Assembly: GCF_001441535.1 (NCBI RefSeq)
Contig: NZ_LMAU01000004.1
Span: 186,001-250,000 of the forward strand
Source of the DNA: Tsuneonella troitsensis
Lineage (GTDB): Bacteria > Pseudomonadota > Alphaproteobacteria > Sphingomonadales > Sphingomonadaceae
Direction of reading: 5' to 3'
DNA: 64,000 nt
Shown: piece after piece, positions 56,314-64,000 of the stretch
How positions within the stretch are numbered: position 1 is the first letter of the stretch
How the letters are laid out: each line of letters starts with the position of its first letter
The notes under the pieces: model-generated
What the model was told of the DNA's origin: nothing
The model's database searches: none
The model's input: the letters and a program-made list of their open reading frames with translations, nothing else
Program-made: the position numbers and the translations under genes

Positions 56314-58073
56314 CGGAGGGCCTCACCGATTCCACCACGCTGTCCGATGCGCTGGTGATCCTCGGCGCTGCCGGGATCGTCATCCCGGTCTTCCACCGAT
56401 TCCGCATCACCCCGGTGATCGGCTTCATCCTGATCGGCCTGCTGGTCGGGCCGTTCGGCCTCGGGCGGCTCGTGGCGGAGGCACCCTGGCTCTACCATGT
56501 CACGATCACCGATACGGAGGCCCTCGAACCCTTTGCCGAGTTCGGCATCATCCTGCTGCTGTTCACCATCGGACTGGAGCTTTCGTTCAACCGTTTGTGG
56601 TCGATGCGGAAACTGGTGTTCGGGCTCGGCGCGCTCGAACTGCTGCTGATCGGGGCGCTACTAGCGGGCGTCCTGTCGCTCACCGGGCTCGGCGCCACAG
56701 CGGCGCTCGCGCTCGGTTTTGCGCTAGCGCTGTCATCGACCGCGATCGTCCTGCCGATATCCGGAACATCCAGCCCGGTGGGGCGCGCCGCCCTGTCGAT
56801 GCTGTTGTTCGAGGATATCGCGATCGTGCCGATGATCTTCGTGCTCGGCGCATTGGCTCCCTATGCACAGGCGGACGGGTGGGAGGGCCTTGTCGGCACG
56901 CTGTGGCAGGGCCTGCTGGTCATCGTCGCGCTGCTGGTGATCGGGCGCTTCGGCCTGCCCCGCCTTTTCGCGCAGGCCGCGCGCACGAAAAGCCCGGAGC
57001 TGTTCCTTGCCGCCAGTCTTCTGGTGGTAATGGGCGCCAGCCTTGCCACCGCAGCAGTCGGGCTTTCACCCATAGTCGGCGCGCTGATCGCGGGCCTGCT
57101 GATCGCGGAAACCGAATATCACGGCGAGGTGGAAGGGATCATCGAGCCGTTCAAGGGGCTCGCGCTGGGCATATTCCTCATCACCATCGGGATGAGCATC
57201 GACCTGAAGGTCGTGTGGGAGCAGATCGGATCGATCGCGATCGCCGTCGTTGGCGTCCTGACGCTCAAGGCAATCGTCACCGGCTTCCTGCTGCGCCTGA
57301 TGGGCGCACGGCGCAGCACGGCGGCGGAAACCGGTATGCTGATGGCAAGCCCCAGCGAGACGACGCTAATCGTCCTCGCCGCCGCGTCCGCTGCGCTGAT
57401 CATCGACCGCGAGACCGCGCAATTCTGGCAGATCGTCACCGCCATCGGCCTCACCGTCACGCCGTTGCTCGCGCGGTTGGGCCGGATCGCTGCCCGCAAT
57501 GTCGAAACTCCCGCCGAACTGGCCGAGAACCAACCGGGCGATGCGCGCGTCATCATCGTGGGCGCAGGCCGCGTCGGCCGCCTCGTTGCCGACATGCTGA
57601 CGGTGCACGGCAAGCCCTATGTCGCGATCGACAGCGATTCCGATCTCATCGCCCGTGCACGGCGCAAGGGATACAAGGCCACGTTCGGCGATGCCGCGCG
57701 CGGCCGGGCGCTCGACCGGCTTGGCATCAATACGGCGCCGGCCGTCATCCTGACGATGGACGAGCCGGTGCTCGCCCAGCGGCTCACCGCCAAGCTGCGG
57801 CGCGAATATCCCGACCTGCCGATCATCGCGCGGGCGCGCGACCTCAACCATGCCACCGCGCTCTATCGCGCCGGTGCCTCGCACGCCGTCCCCGAAACGC
57901 TTGAGAGCTCGCTCCAGCTCAGCGAGGCGGTGCTCGTCGATCTCGGTGTGGCGATGGGCCCCGTTATCGCTTCGATCCACGAAAAGCGCGATGAGTTCCG
58001 CGAGCAAATTCGCCGCGAGGCAGAGCTGGAACACAAGCCCAAGCTACGCACCGGACCCGCGGAGGCGGGATAG
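56310..58073 (+). CDS. CPA2 cation:proton antiporter with TrkA-N domain (KefB/KefC-like)
   Basis: 587-residue membrane antiporter. About 12 helices in residues 10-390, beginning VILGAAGIVIPVFHRFRITPVIGFILIGLLVGPFG, a family signature. A soluble Rossmann TrkA-N domain follows (VIIVGAGRVGRLVADML, then AIDSDSDLIARARRKG and FGDAARGRAL). Fits potassium/proton exchange gated by nucleotide or thiol ligands; no KefF/KefG-like partner is adjacent. GTG start overlaps a small upstream ORF. Confidence 0.9.
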   Translation: MTEGLTDSTTLSDALVILGAAGIVIPVFHRFRITPVIGFILIGLLVGPFGLGRLVAEAPWLYHVTITDTEALEPFAEFGIILLLFTIGLELSFNRLWSMRKLVFGLGALELLLIGALLAGVLSLTGLGATAALALGFALALSSTAIVLPISGTSSPVGRAALSMLLFEDIAIVPMIFVLGALAPYAQADGWEGLVGTLWQGLLVIVALLVIGRFGLPRLFAQAARTKSPELFLAASLLVVMGASLATAAVGLSPIVGALIAGLLIAETEYHGEVEGIIEPFKGLALGIFLITIGMSIDLKVVWEQIGSIAIAVVGVLTLKAIVTGFLLRLMGARRSTAAETGMLMASPSETTLIVLAAASAALIIDRETAQFWQIVTAIGLTVTPLLARLGRIAARNVETPAELAENQPGDARVIIVGAGRVGRLVADMLTVHGKPYVAIDSDSDLIARARRKGYKATFGDAARGRALDRLGINTAPAVILTMDEPVLAQRLTAKLRREYPDLPIIARARDLNHATALYRAGASHAVPETLESSLQLSEAVLVDLGVAMGPVIASIHEKRDEFREQIRREAELEHKPKLRTGPAEAG

Positions 58074-58113
58074 ATCGTCCCCCTCGCTCGTTTGTAAAGC
58101 GAAGGAGACGATC

Positions 58114-58278
58114 ATGAGCGATGCAAAACAGCGGCCCGAAGCCGACCCGCACAACCAGGCCGGCGAGGAAAAGGGGCAGATCAAGAAGCCGCAACGCACC
58201 GACGACAACACGCAAGTCGTCGATACCGCGCGGGGTAGCGAAACGGTGACGCGAATCGCCAGCGGCCACAGGGGCTAA
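58114..58278 (+). CDS. Small hydrophilic protein, unknown function
   Basis: 54 residues, rich in Gln, Asp, Glu and Lys (MSDAKQRPEADPHNQAGEEKG...), no cysteine or hydrophobic stretch, probably disordered. A strong AAGGAG lies nine bases before the ATG, which supports real translation. It converges with alaS 9 bp away. No family recognised. Confidence 0.6.
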   Translation: MSDAKQRPEADPHNQAGEEKGQIKKPQRTDDNTQVVDTARGSETVTRIASGHRG

Positions 58279-58287
58279 GCTCCGCCG

Positions 58288-60957
58288 TCAGGCGGGCGCT
58301 GCGGCCCCCGCCAGCACGGCGCGCACTGCGGCGATCGCTTCGGTACCCTTGGTGCAATCCGGACCGCCGCCCTGCGCCATGTCGGGGCGGCCTCCGCCGC
58401 CCTTGCCGCCTAGTGCCTCGACGCCCGCGCGGACGAGATCGACCGCGCTGATCCTGGAAGTCAGGTCGTCGGTGACCGCAGCCGCGATGGTTGCCTTGCC
58501 GTCGTTGACCGCGACGATGGCGGCAACCCCGGAACCCATGCGGGTCTTGGCCTCGTCCAGCAGGCCGCGGAGCGCCTTCGCCTCGAGCCCGTCGATGACC
58601 TGGCCCGAAAACGCGATGCCAGCCACATCCTCTCCGAGCGTCGCGGGCTTGCCCGCGCTGCCTCCTCCAAGAGCCAGCGCCTTGCGAGCCTCCGCGAGTT
58701 CCCGCTCCAGCCGCTTGCGCTCGTCGAGCAGGGCCGCGATCCGACCCGGCACTTCTTCCGGCGTGGCGCGAATGGCCGCCGCAGCATCCTTGAGCGCATC
58801 CTCGCGAGCGACGAGCCACTGCCGCGCAGCCTCTCCCGTCAACGCCTCGATCCGCCGCACGCCCGAGCTGACCGCACTCTCCGAAACAATGCGGAATACC
58901 CCGATATCGCCGGTGGCGCGCACGTGCGTCCCGCCGCACAACTCGACGGAGTAATGCCGACCTTCGTCGCCCGCGCGGCCCATGCTGAGCACGCGAACTT
59001 CGTCGCCGTACTTCTCGCCGAACAGCGCCATCGCCCCGGCCTCGATGGCATCGTCAGGGCTCATCAGGCGGGTCGTGACGTTTTCGTTGGCACGGATTTC
59101 CGCGTTCACCTCGGCCTCGACCGCGGCAATATCGTCCGGGGTCAACGGCTTTGGGTGGGAAAAGTCGAAACGGAACCGTTCGGCAGCGACAAGCGAACCC
59201 TTTTGCGTGACATGCTCGCCCAGCCGATGGCGCAGGGCCGCATGGACGAGGTGGGTCGCCGAATGATTCGCGCGAATGCGATCGCGCCTGTCCGCGTCGA
59301 CCTGCAAGTGAACCACGTCGCCAACCTTGATCGTCCCGGCTTCGACCGTGCCCTGGTGCGAATGCAACCGGCCGAGCGGCTTGCCGGTATCCTCGACCGC
59401 GATTCGCAGACCCTCGGGCGTGCTGATCGTTCCGGCATCGCCAGACTGTCCGCCGCTCTCGCCGTAGAACGGCGTCTGGTTGGTGAGCACGGTGACCATG
59501 TCCCCCACACCGGCCGCCGACACTTCCGCGCCGTCCCTAACCAGCGCCACAACCCGTCCCTCGCCTTCGGTCGACGAGTAACCGGTGAATTCGGTACCGC
59601 CTTCGCGTTCGGCGATGTCGAACCACAGTTCGCCGTCGGCAGCCTGACCGCTGCCCTTCCACGCCGCGCGTGCCGCTGCCTTCTGGCGCGCCATCGCCGC
59701 GTCGAAGCCAGCGCGGTCGACGGCGATGCCACGGCTACGCAGTGCGTCCTCGGTCAGATCGTAAGGAAAGCCGTAAGTGTCGTAGAGCTTGAAGGCGGTT
59801 TCGCCATCCAGCTCGCCGCCCTCGCCCATCGCTCCCGTCGCATCGTCGAGAAGCCGGAGCCCGTTTGCCAGCGTCCGACGGAACTGAGCTTCCTCGCGCT
59901 CGAGCGTCTCCTCGATCAGCGGCTGAGCGCGGCCAAGTTCGGGATATGCCTGTCCCATCTCGGTTACGAGCGCGGGGACGAGCCGATGCATCAGCGGCTC
60001 CTTCGCACCGATGAGGTGCGCGTGACGCATCGCGCGGCGCATGATCCGCCGAAGGACATACCCGCGGCCCTCGTTCGAGGGCAGCACGCCGTCGGCTAGA
60101 AGGAAGCTCGTGGAGCGCAGGTGGTCGGCGATGACGCGGTGGCTGGCCTTGTAGTCGCCCTGAGCGGGAACCCCGGTCAGGCTTTCGCTCGCCGCGATCA
60201 GCGCCTTGAAAGTATCGGTGTCGTAATTGTCGGGTACCCCCTGCATGACAGCGGCAATGCGCTCGAGGCCCATGCCGGTATCGATGCTGGGCTTAGGCAG
60301 TTCGCCGACGATCTCGTCGGCGGCCTGCTCGTATTGCATGAACACCAGATTCCAGATCTCTACAAAGCGGTCGCCGTCTTCGTCCGGGCTACCGGGTGGG
60401 CCACCGAATATGTGGTCTCCGTGGTCGTAGAAGATTTCGCTGCAGGGGCCGCACGGACCGTCCGACCCCATCGCCCAGAAATTGTCCTTCGTCGGGATGC
60501 GGATGATCCGGCTGTCGGGCAGTCCTGCAATCTTTCGCCAAAGGTCGAACGCCTCGTCGTCGGTGTGATAGACGGTGGCGGTCAAGCGGTCGGGATCGAG
60601 GCCCCACTCCTTCGTCAGCAGCGTCCACGCGTGGGTGATCGCCTGCTCCTTGAAGTAATCGCCGAAGCTGAAATTGCCCAGCATCTCGAAGAACGTGTGG
60701 TGCCGCGCGGTGTAACCCACGTTGTCGAGATCGTTGTGCTTGCCGCCCGCCCGAACGCACTTCTGGCTGGAGGCGGCTGTCGCACTCGGCGGGGTCTCGA
60801 GACCGGTGAAAATGTTCTTGAACGGGACCATGCCCGCGTTGACGAACATGAGCGTCGGATCGTTGTAAGGAACGAGCGGTGCACTGCTCACCACGCGGTG
60901 GCCGGCGGACGCGAAATAGTCGAGGAAGCCCCGGCGGATGTCGTTGGTAGTGGTCAT
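58288..60957 (-). CDS. alaS: Alanyl-tRNA synthetase
   Basis: Class II synthetase for tRNA-Ala. Start block [20 protein letters not shown], catalytic [17 protein letters not shown]-like motif 1 ([13 protein letters not shown]), [14 protein letters not shown] motif 2. Editing-domain zinc ligands are in [12 protein letters not shown] and [15 protein letters not shown]; a C-terminal DHHA1 domain ends [15 protein letters not shown]. 889 residues. ATG at 60957; an earlier in-frame start would add 13 residues without match. Confidence 0.96.
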   Translation of the reverse strand: MTTTNDIRRGFLDYFASAGHRVVSSAPLVPYNDPTLMFVNAGMVPFKNIFTGLETPPSATAASSQKCVRAGGKHNDLDNVGYTARHHTFFEMLGNFSFGDYFKEQAITHAWTLLTKEWGLDPDRLTATVYHTDDEAFDLWRKIAGLPDSRIIRIPTKDNFWAMGSDGPCGPCSEIFYDHGDHIFGGPPGSPDEDGDRFVEIWNLVFMQYEQAADEIVGELPKPSIDTGMGLERIAAVMQGVPDNYDTDTFKALIAASESLTGVPAQGDYKASHRVIADHLRSTSFLLADGVLPSNEGRGYVLRRIMRRAMRHAHLIGAKEPLMHRLVPALVTEMGQAYPELGRAQPLIEETLEREEAQFRRTLANGLRLLDDATGAMGEGGELDGETAFKLYDTYGFPYDLTEDALRSRGIAVDRAGFDAAMARQKAAARAAWKGSGQAADGELWFDIAEREGGTEFTGYSSTEGEGRVVALVRDGAEVSAAGVGDMVTVLTNQTPFYGESGGQSGDAGTISTPEGLRIAVEDTGKPLGRLHSHQGTVEAGTIKVGDVVHLQVDADRRDRIRANHSATHLVHAALRHRLGEHVTQKGSLVAAERFRFDFSHPKPLTPDDIAAVEAEVNAEIRANENVTTRLMSPDDAIEAGAMALFGEKYGDEVRVLSMGRAGDEGRHYSVELCGGTHVRATGDIGVFRIVSESAVSSGVRRIEALTGEAARQWLVAREDALKDAAAAIRATPEEVPGRIAALLDERKRLERELAEARKALALGGGSAGKPATLGEDVAGIAFSGQVIDGLEAKALRGLLDEAKTRMGSGVAAIVAVNDGKATIAAAVTDDLTSRISAVDLVRAGVEALGGKGGGGRPDMAQGGGPDCTKGTEAIAAVRAVLAGAAAPA

Positions 60958-61029
60958 GGCATCAGCGCAGGTAAATGCTGCGACAGCGAGCGACAAGGTA
61001 ATTAAGGTCGAAAAATGGCAGGTCCGCCA

Positions 61030-61854
61030 TCACGCCGCCCGGGCCGTCACGATCCACGCGGCTCCTTGGAGGGCAACGATCGATCCGTCCCGGTGTTCGG
61101 CGAGGAATCCCTCCAGTCGGTCGATGAACACAGACCGTTGTGCCGGTTCGAGTTCGGCAGCCGCCGCAGCGGCAGGGCCGATGGCCAGGAAATAGGTCAG
61201 GGCATCGCTTACCGGATCGCCGCCGGCCCCTGCGACGTAGGCGAAATCGACCTTCTCGAACTGGATATCGCGCCATCCTGCCGAAGACAGGATCCCACCC
61301 ACGTAAGCCGGATCGGCGAAGGCGAATGGTCCCGGAGCGCCCGGCTCCGGCAGTGATTGGACCCCGGTAGGCAGCAACGCGGCAATCCCGTCCGCCCATT
61401 GATTCTCGCGCCGATCGCGAAAGCACGAGAATAGAATACGTCCCTTCTGGTCGGCGACCGAACGAAGGTGGCCGAACGCTGCGACAGGATCATCGAAAAA
61501 CATGACTCCGTGGCGCGACATCAGCAGGTCGGGTCCCCGACCACCAGATTCCCAGGTCGCAGCGTCAGCCAGGGCGAAGCTGACGTTGGACAGGTTACCG
61601 CCGCGCTCGCGGGCTGCGGCGATCAAAGGTTCGCTGATATCGATGCCGACGACCGTGGAATCAGGATGCTCTCTTGCGAGGGCGAGGGATAATTCGCCCG
61701 CCCCGCAGCCGATGTCGAGAATTCGGTCGAGGGAACCGCCTCGTGCCTTGCGAAGCAGGTGCTCGGTCAGGCCGGCAAAGCTGCGATCGGTGCGCCGCCA
61801 TTCGTCGGCCCATTTGCGGCCGATCCGACCCTCCCAGTCGCTGCGATCCGTCAT
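61030..61854 (-). CDS. Class I SAM-dependent methyltransferase
   Basis: 274-residue soluble methyltransferase with the SAM-binding motif ILDIGCGAGELSLALA near residue 43 and acidic loop VVGIDISEPLI. NVSFALADAATWE and GVMFFDDPVAAFGHLRSV follow, as in ubiquinone/menaquinone- or phospholipid-type methyltransferases. The substrate cannot be told. It lies between alaS and recA on the same strand. Confidence 0.82.
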   Translation of the reverse strand: MTDRSDWEGRIGRKWADEWRRTDRSFAGLTEHLLRKARGGSLDRILDIGCGAGELSLALAREHPDSTVVGIDISEPLIAAARERGGNLSNVSFALADAATWESGGRGPDLLMSRHGVMFFDDPVAAFGHLRSVADQKGRILFSCFRDRRENQWADGIAALLPTGVQSLPEPGAPGPFAFADPAYVGGILSSAGWRDIQFEKVDFAYVAGAGGDPVSDALTYFLAIGPAAAAAAELEPAQRSVFIDRLEGFLAEHRDGSIVALQGAAWIVTARAA

Positions 61855-61927
61855 CGAGTCCCCCGCTCACAACTGCATCATCCCGAGCCGGAAGCTTGTG
61901 ACACACAAGTTTGAGCGAACAAACGGA

Positions 61928-61967
61928 AAAGCCGGTGCGGACCCCGAGGGACGCTCGCACCGGCTTT
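61928..61967 (-). terminator. Rho-independent terminator of recA
   Basis: Arms AAAGCCGGTGCG (61928-61939) and CGCACCGGCTTT (61956-61967), 12 bp perfect, 16-base loop; on the minus strand the stem ends in TTTTCC. Directly after the recA stop. Confidence 0.9.
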
Positions 61968-62010
61968 CCGGTTTCCGGGCGCTAAACTGGCGCGCGCCCG
62001 CGCTTGAGGA

Positions 62011-63081
62011 TCAGGCGTCGTCGTCCGCGTCCGGACCCGTCATCATCTCCTCGGCGACTGCGTCGGTCCGGCCGCGGATCGCGGCTTCCAACTTGTCGCA
62101 AACTTCGGGATTTTCCTTGAGGTACGTCTTGGCATTTTCGCGGCCCTGACCGATCCGGATGCTGTCGTAGCTGAACCAGCTGCCCGACTTCTCAACCAGT
62201 CCGGCCTTTACGCCCAGGTCGAGGATCTCGCCGATCTTCGAAATGCCCTCGCCGTACATGATGTCGAATTCGACCTGCTTGAACGGAGGGGCGACCTTGT
62301 TCTTCACCACTTTGACCCGCGTGGTGTTGCCGACGATGTCGTCACGGTCCTTGATCTGTCCGGTGCGGCGAATGTCGAGACGGACGCTGGCGTAGAACTT
62401 GAGCGCGTTGCCGCCCGTCGTGGTCTCCGGATTGCCGTACATCACGCCGATCTTCATGCGCAGCTGGTTGATGAAGATCACCATGCACTTCGACCGGTTG
62501 ATGGAGCCGGTCAGCTTGCGCAGCGACTGGCTCATCAGGCGGGCCTGAAGCCCGACGTGACTATCGCCCATCTCACCTTCGATTTCTGCGCGCGGAACGA
62601 GCGCGGCAACCGAATCGACCACCAGCACGTCGATCGCGTTCGAACGCACCAGCGTGTCGACGATCTCGAGCGCCTGCTCACCGGTGTCGGGCTGCGAGAC
62701 GATCAACTCGTCGATGTTAACACCCAGCTTCTTCGCGTAGCCCGGATCGAGCGCATGCTCGGCATCGACGAAGGCGACCGTGCCGCCCATCTTCTGGGCT
62801 TCGGCGAGAACGTGAAGCGCCAGAGTAGTCTTGCCCGAGCTTTCGGGGCCGTACACCTCGATCACGCGGCCCTTGGGCAGGCCACCCACGCCGAGCGCGA
62901 TGTCGAGCCCGAGGCTGCCGGTCGAGATCGTCTCGACCTGCATCGTTTCCTTCTGGCCGAGCTTCATCGCCGAGCCCTTGCCGAACGCGCGGTCGATCTG
63001 TGCTAGCGCGGCGTCGAGCGCCTTCTGACGATCCGTATCCAAGTTCTTGCCTTCCACCAGCTTTAGATTCGAAGCCGCCAT
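62011..63081 (-). CDS. recA: Recombinase RecA
   Basis: Strand-exchange ATPase that also triggers LexA cleavage. Walker [41 protein letters not shown] and the L2 loop [25 protein letters not shown] are all intact. 356 residues with the acidic C-terminus (TGPDADDDA). ATG at 63081; the frame is open upstream into the leader. A GTTC-N7-GTTC SOS box lies about 80 bp upstream. Confidence 0.98.
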   Translation of the reverse strand: MAASNLKLVEGKNLDTDRQKALDAALAQIDRAFGKGSAMKLGQKETMQVETISTGSLGLDIALGVGGLPKGRVIEVYGPESSGKTTLALHVLAEAQKMGGTVAFVDAEHALDPGYAKKLGVNIDELIVSQPDTGEQALEIVDTLVRSNAIDVLVVDSVAALVPRAEIEGEMGDSHVGLQARLMSQSLRKLTGSINRSKCMVIFINQLRMKIGVMYGNPETTTGGNALKFYASVRLDIRRTGQIKDRDDIVGNTTRVKVVKNKVAPPFKQVEFDIMYGEGISKIGEILDLGVKAGLVEKSGSWFSYDSIRIGQGRENAKTYLKENPEVCDKLEAAIRGRTDAVAEEMMTGPDADDDA

Positions 63082-63159
63082 GACACACCCTTTCGCGTTT
63101 TGACTAGGCCCGCAGGCCACCTGTCACCCGAAGGACGATGTATCTGGTTTGTTCCAAGA

Positions 63160-63174
63160 GAACAAGTGGGGAAC
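63160..63174 (-). promoter_or_regulatory. Alphaproteobacterial LexA (SOS) box of recA
   Basis: On the minus strand GTTC-N7-GTTC (plus strand: GAAC at 63160-63163, seven bases, GAAC at 63171-63174). This is the consensus LexA site of alphaproteobacteria and sits about 79 bp before the recA start. Confidence 0.88.
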
Positions 63175-63204
63175 GTGAATATTTTCAACAACCCTGCGAA
63201 AGGC

Positions 63205-64000
63205 TTATTCGTTGACGATGGTCCAGCGCAGTTCCCGCGTTCCGTTTGCGGGCAGGGATGTTTCGTAGATGCGCGCGCCGTCCTTGATCCGCACGCCGCG
63301 CAGGCCGCCGATTTTGGCCGCCGCCCCCCCGAGCGTCAGGCGCAGCTTCGCGGGTGCAGGGTTGGCGTTCGTCACGACCAAGCGCATCGGCACCTTGTCA
63401 CCGGACTGGCGGCGTTCGAGATCGTCTTCCACCGAGCACGCAACTGTAACCTGAGAGCTGGCCCCAAGTGCGATATCGACGTCCTGGCCCGAAGCGTAGT
63501 CGCGCAGCCGCTCTTCTCCTACGAGCAACTCACCATCCGTCGTCGATTCGAAAACCGTTATCCCGCCGGTCGGTAGCGCGACCCCGAGGCCGCTGCGCGC
63601 ATCGTTGACCGTCGCGAGAACCAGCCGGGCTGGCTGCGGATCTTCCTCCAGCGCCCACGGCGTGCACGTTGTGGTATGCCAGAGCTTGCCCTTCACCTCG
63701 TCGCGCTCGAGGAATGCGATCTGCTTCTGGCTCTGCGCCGCAACGGTCACCCGTTCGGGAACGCGGTATAGCTTGAGATCGGCCAGGTCCTCTTCGGTGG
63801 TGACCATAGCCGCTCGCGAGACACGCGATCCGGTCAACACGATTGCCTCGGACCGGTCCGAATAGGCGACCGGCGCAGCCATGGGCGGAGGCGGCGGAGG
63901 AGGCGGCACAGGACGCGGTCCCATGTAAGGATCGGGCGATCCGCGTGCGGTACTACCGATCGGAAAGCACGTTATCCGCAGCGACTTGCCATTCGGCGGA
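63205..64000 (-). CDS. DUF4139-like exported or membrane protein, N-terminus beyond window
   Basis: The frame remains open from the stop at 63205 to the window end; at least 264 codons are inside. A Pro-rich linker (PRPVPPPPPPPP near residue 240 from the end) precedes a beta-rich C-terminal part (YRVPERVTVAAQSQKQIAFLERDEVKG; DVDIALGASSQVTVACSV) like the C-terminal region of DUF4139 proteins, which have mucoidy-inhibitor or sugar-related roles in some cases. Real start is outside the window. Confidence 0.7.
   Translation of the reverse strand, partial: PPNGKSLRITCFPIGSTARGSPDPYMGPRPVPPPPPPPPMAAPVAYSDRSEAIVLTGSRVSRAAMVTTEEDLADLKLYRVPERVTVAAQSQKQIAFLERDEVKGKLWHTTTCTPWALEEDPQPARLVLATVNDARSGLGVALPTGGITVFESTTDGELLVGEERLRDYASGQDVDIALGASSQVTVACSVEDDLERRQSGDKVPMRLVVTNANPAPAKLRLTLGGAAAKIGGLRGVRIKDGARIYETSLPANGTRELRWTIVNE

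Overview
This is a GC-rich chromosomal window from an alphaproteobacterium, most likely a member of Sphingomonadales (Erythrobacteraceae/Sphingomonadaceae). The support is an ATP12-type F1 assembly chaperone, CpdR, a GTTC-N7-GTTC SOS box in front of recA, an HWE histidine kinase, the trpF-trpB-trpA-accD-folC order, a TIGR02186/TauE pair and strong use of G/C-ending codons. Almost all of it is core genome: dense, often translationally coupled genes (ATGA, GTGA or TGATG junctions), one tRNA, no CRISPR array, no rRNA and no recognisable IS transposase.

Layout. 1-4.1 kb: rpsU (cut by the window edge), then crcB, an RluC/D pseudouridine synthase, a PaiB-like FMN protein, a HAD phosphatase, a small membrane protein and an ATP12 chaperone in one coupled run. 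4.2-6.2 kb: an arsenic operon arsR-arsI-arsC-aqpS. 6.3-10.3 kb: a zinc-ribbon protein and an Mla/MCE lipid ABC system on the minus strand, divergent from valS. 13.2-18 kb: queE, an ABM monooxygenase-like protein, a HerA-like ATPase and a TauE/TIGR02186 pair. 17.9-20.5 kb: a processive family-2 glycosyltransferase resembling NfrB, with an exported partner. 20.6-24.5 kb: ydbH-ynbE-ydbL, an envelope lipid-bridge system.

24.5-27 kb: radC is split in two by about 1.77 kb of visibly more A+T-rich DNA between two copies of GACAC. Removing the insert plus one repeat copy restores the RadC reading frame exactly. The insert encodes two small exported proteins and perhaps a small membrane-anchored one, has no recognisable recombinase and carries an 11-bp perfect inverted repeat near its right end. 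This is the most unusual part of the window.

27-42 kb: a DUF3857/transglutaminase/TPR protein, purB, lapA-pyrF-trpF-trpB-(65-aa membrane ORF)-trpA-accD-folC, an AmpG-like transporter, a Rieske oxygenase, an RsuA-type pseudouridine synthase and rsmD. 42-53 kb: a UvrD/PcrA helicase, a response regulator and an HWE kinase that converge end to end, a DEAD-box helicase, an FAD-linked D-2-hydroxyacid dehydrogenase, SapC, an N-formylglutamate amidohydrolase, cpdR and tRNA-Val(GAC). 53-64 kb: icd, a GNAT-nitrilase fusion, a CPA2 antiporter, alaS, a methyltransferase, recA with its SOS box and the C-terminal part of a DUF4139-like protein cut by the window end.
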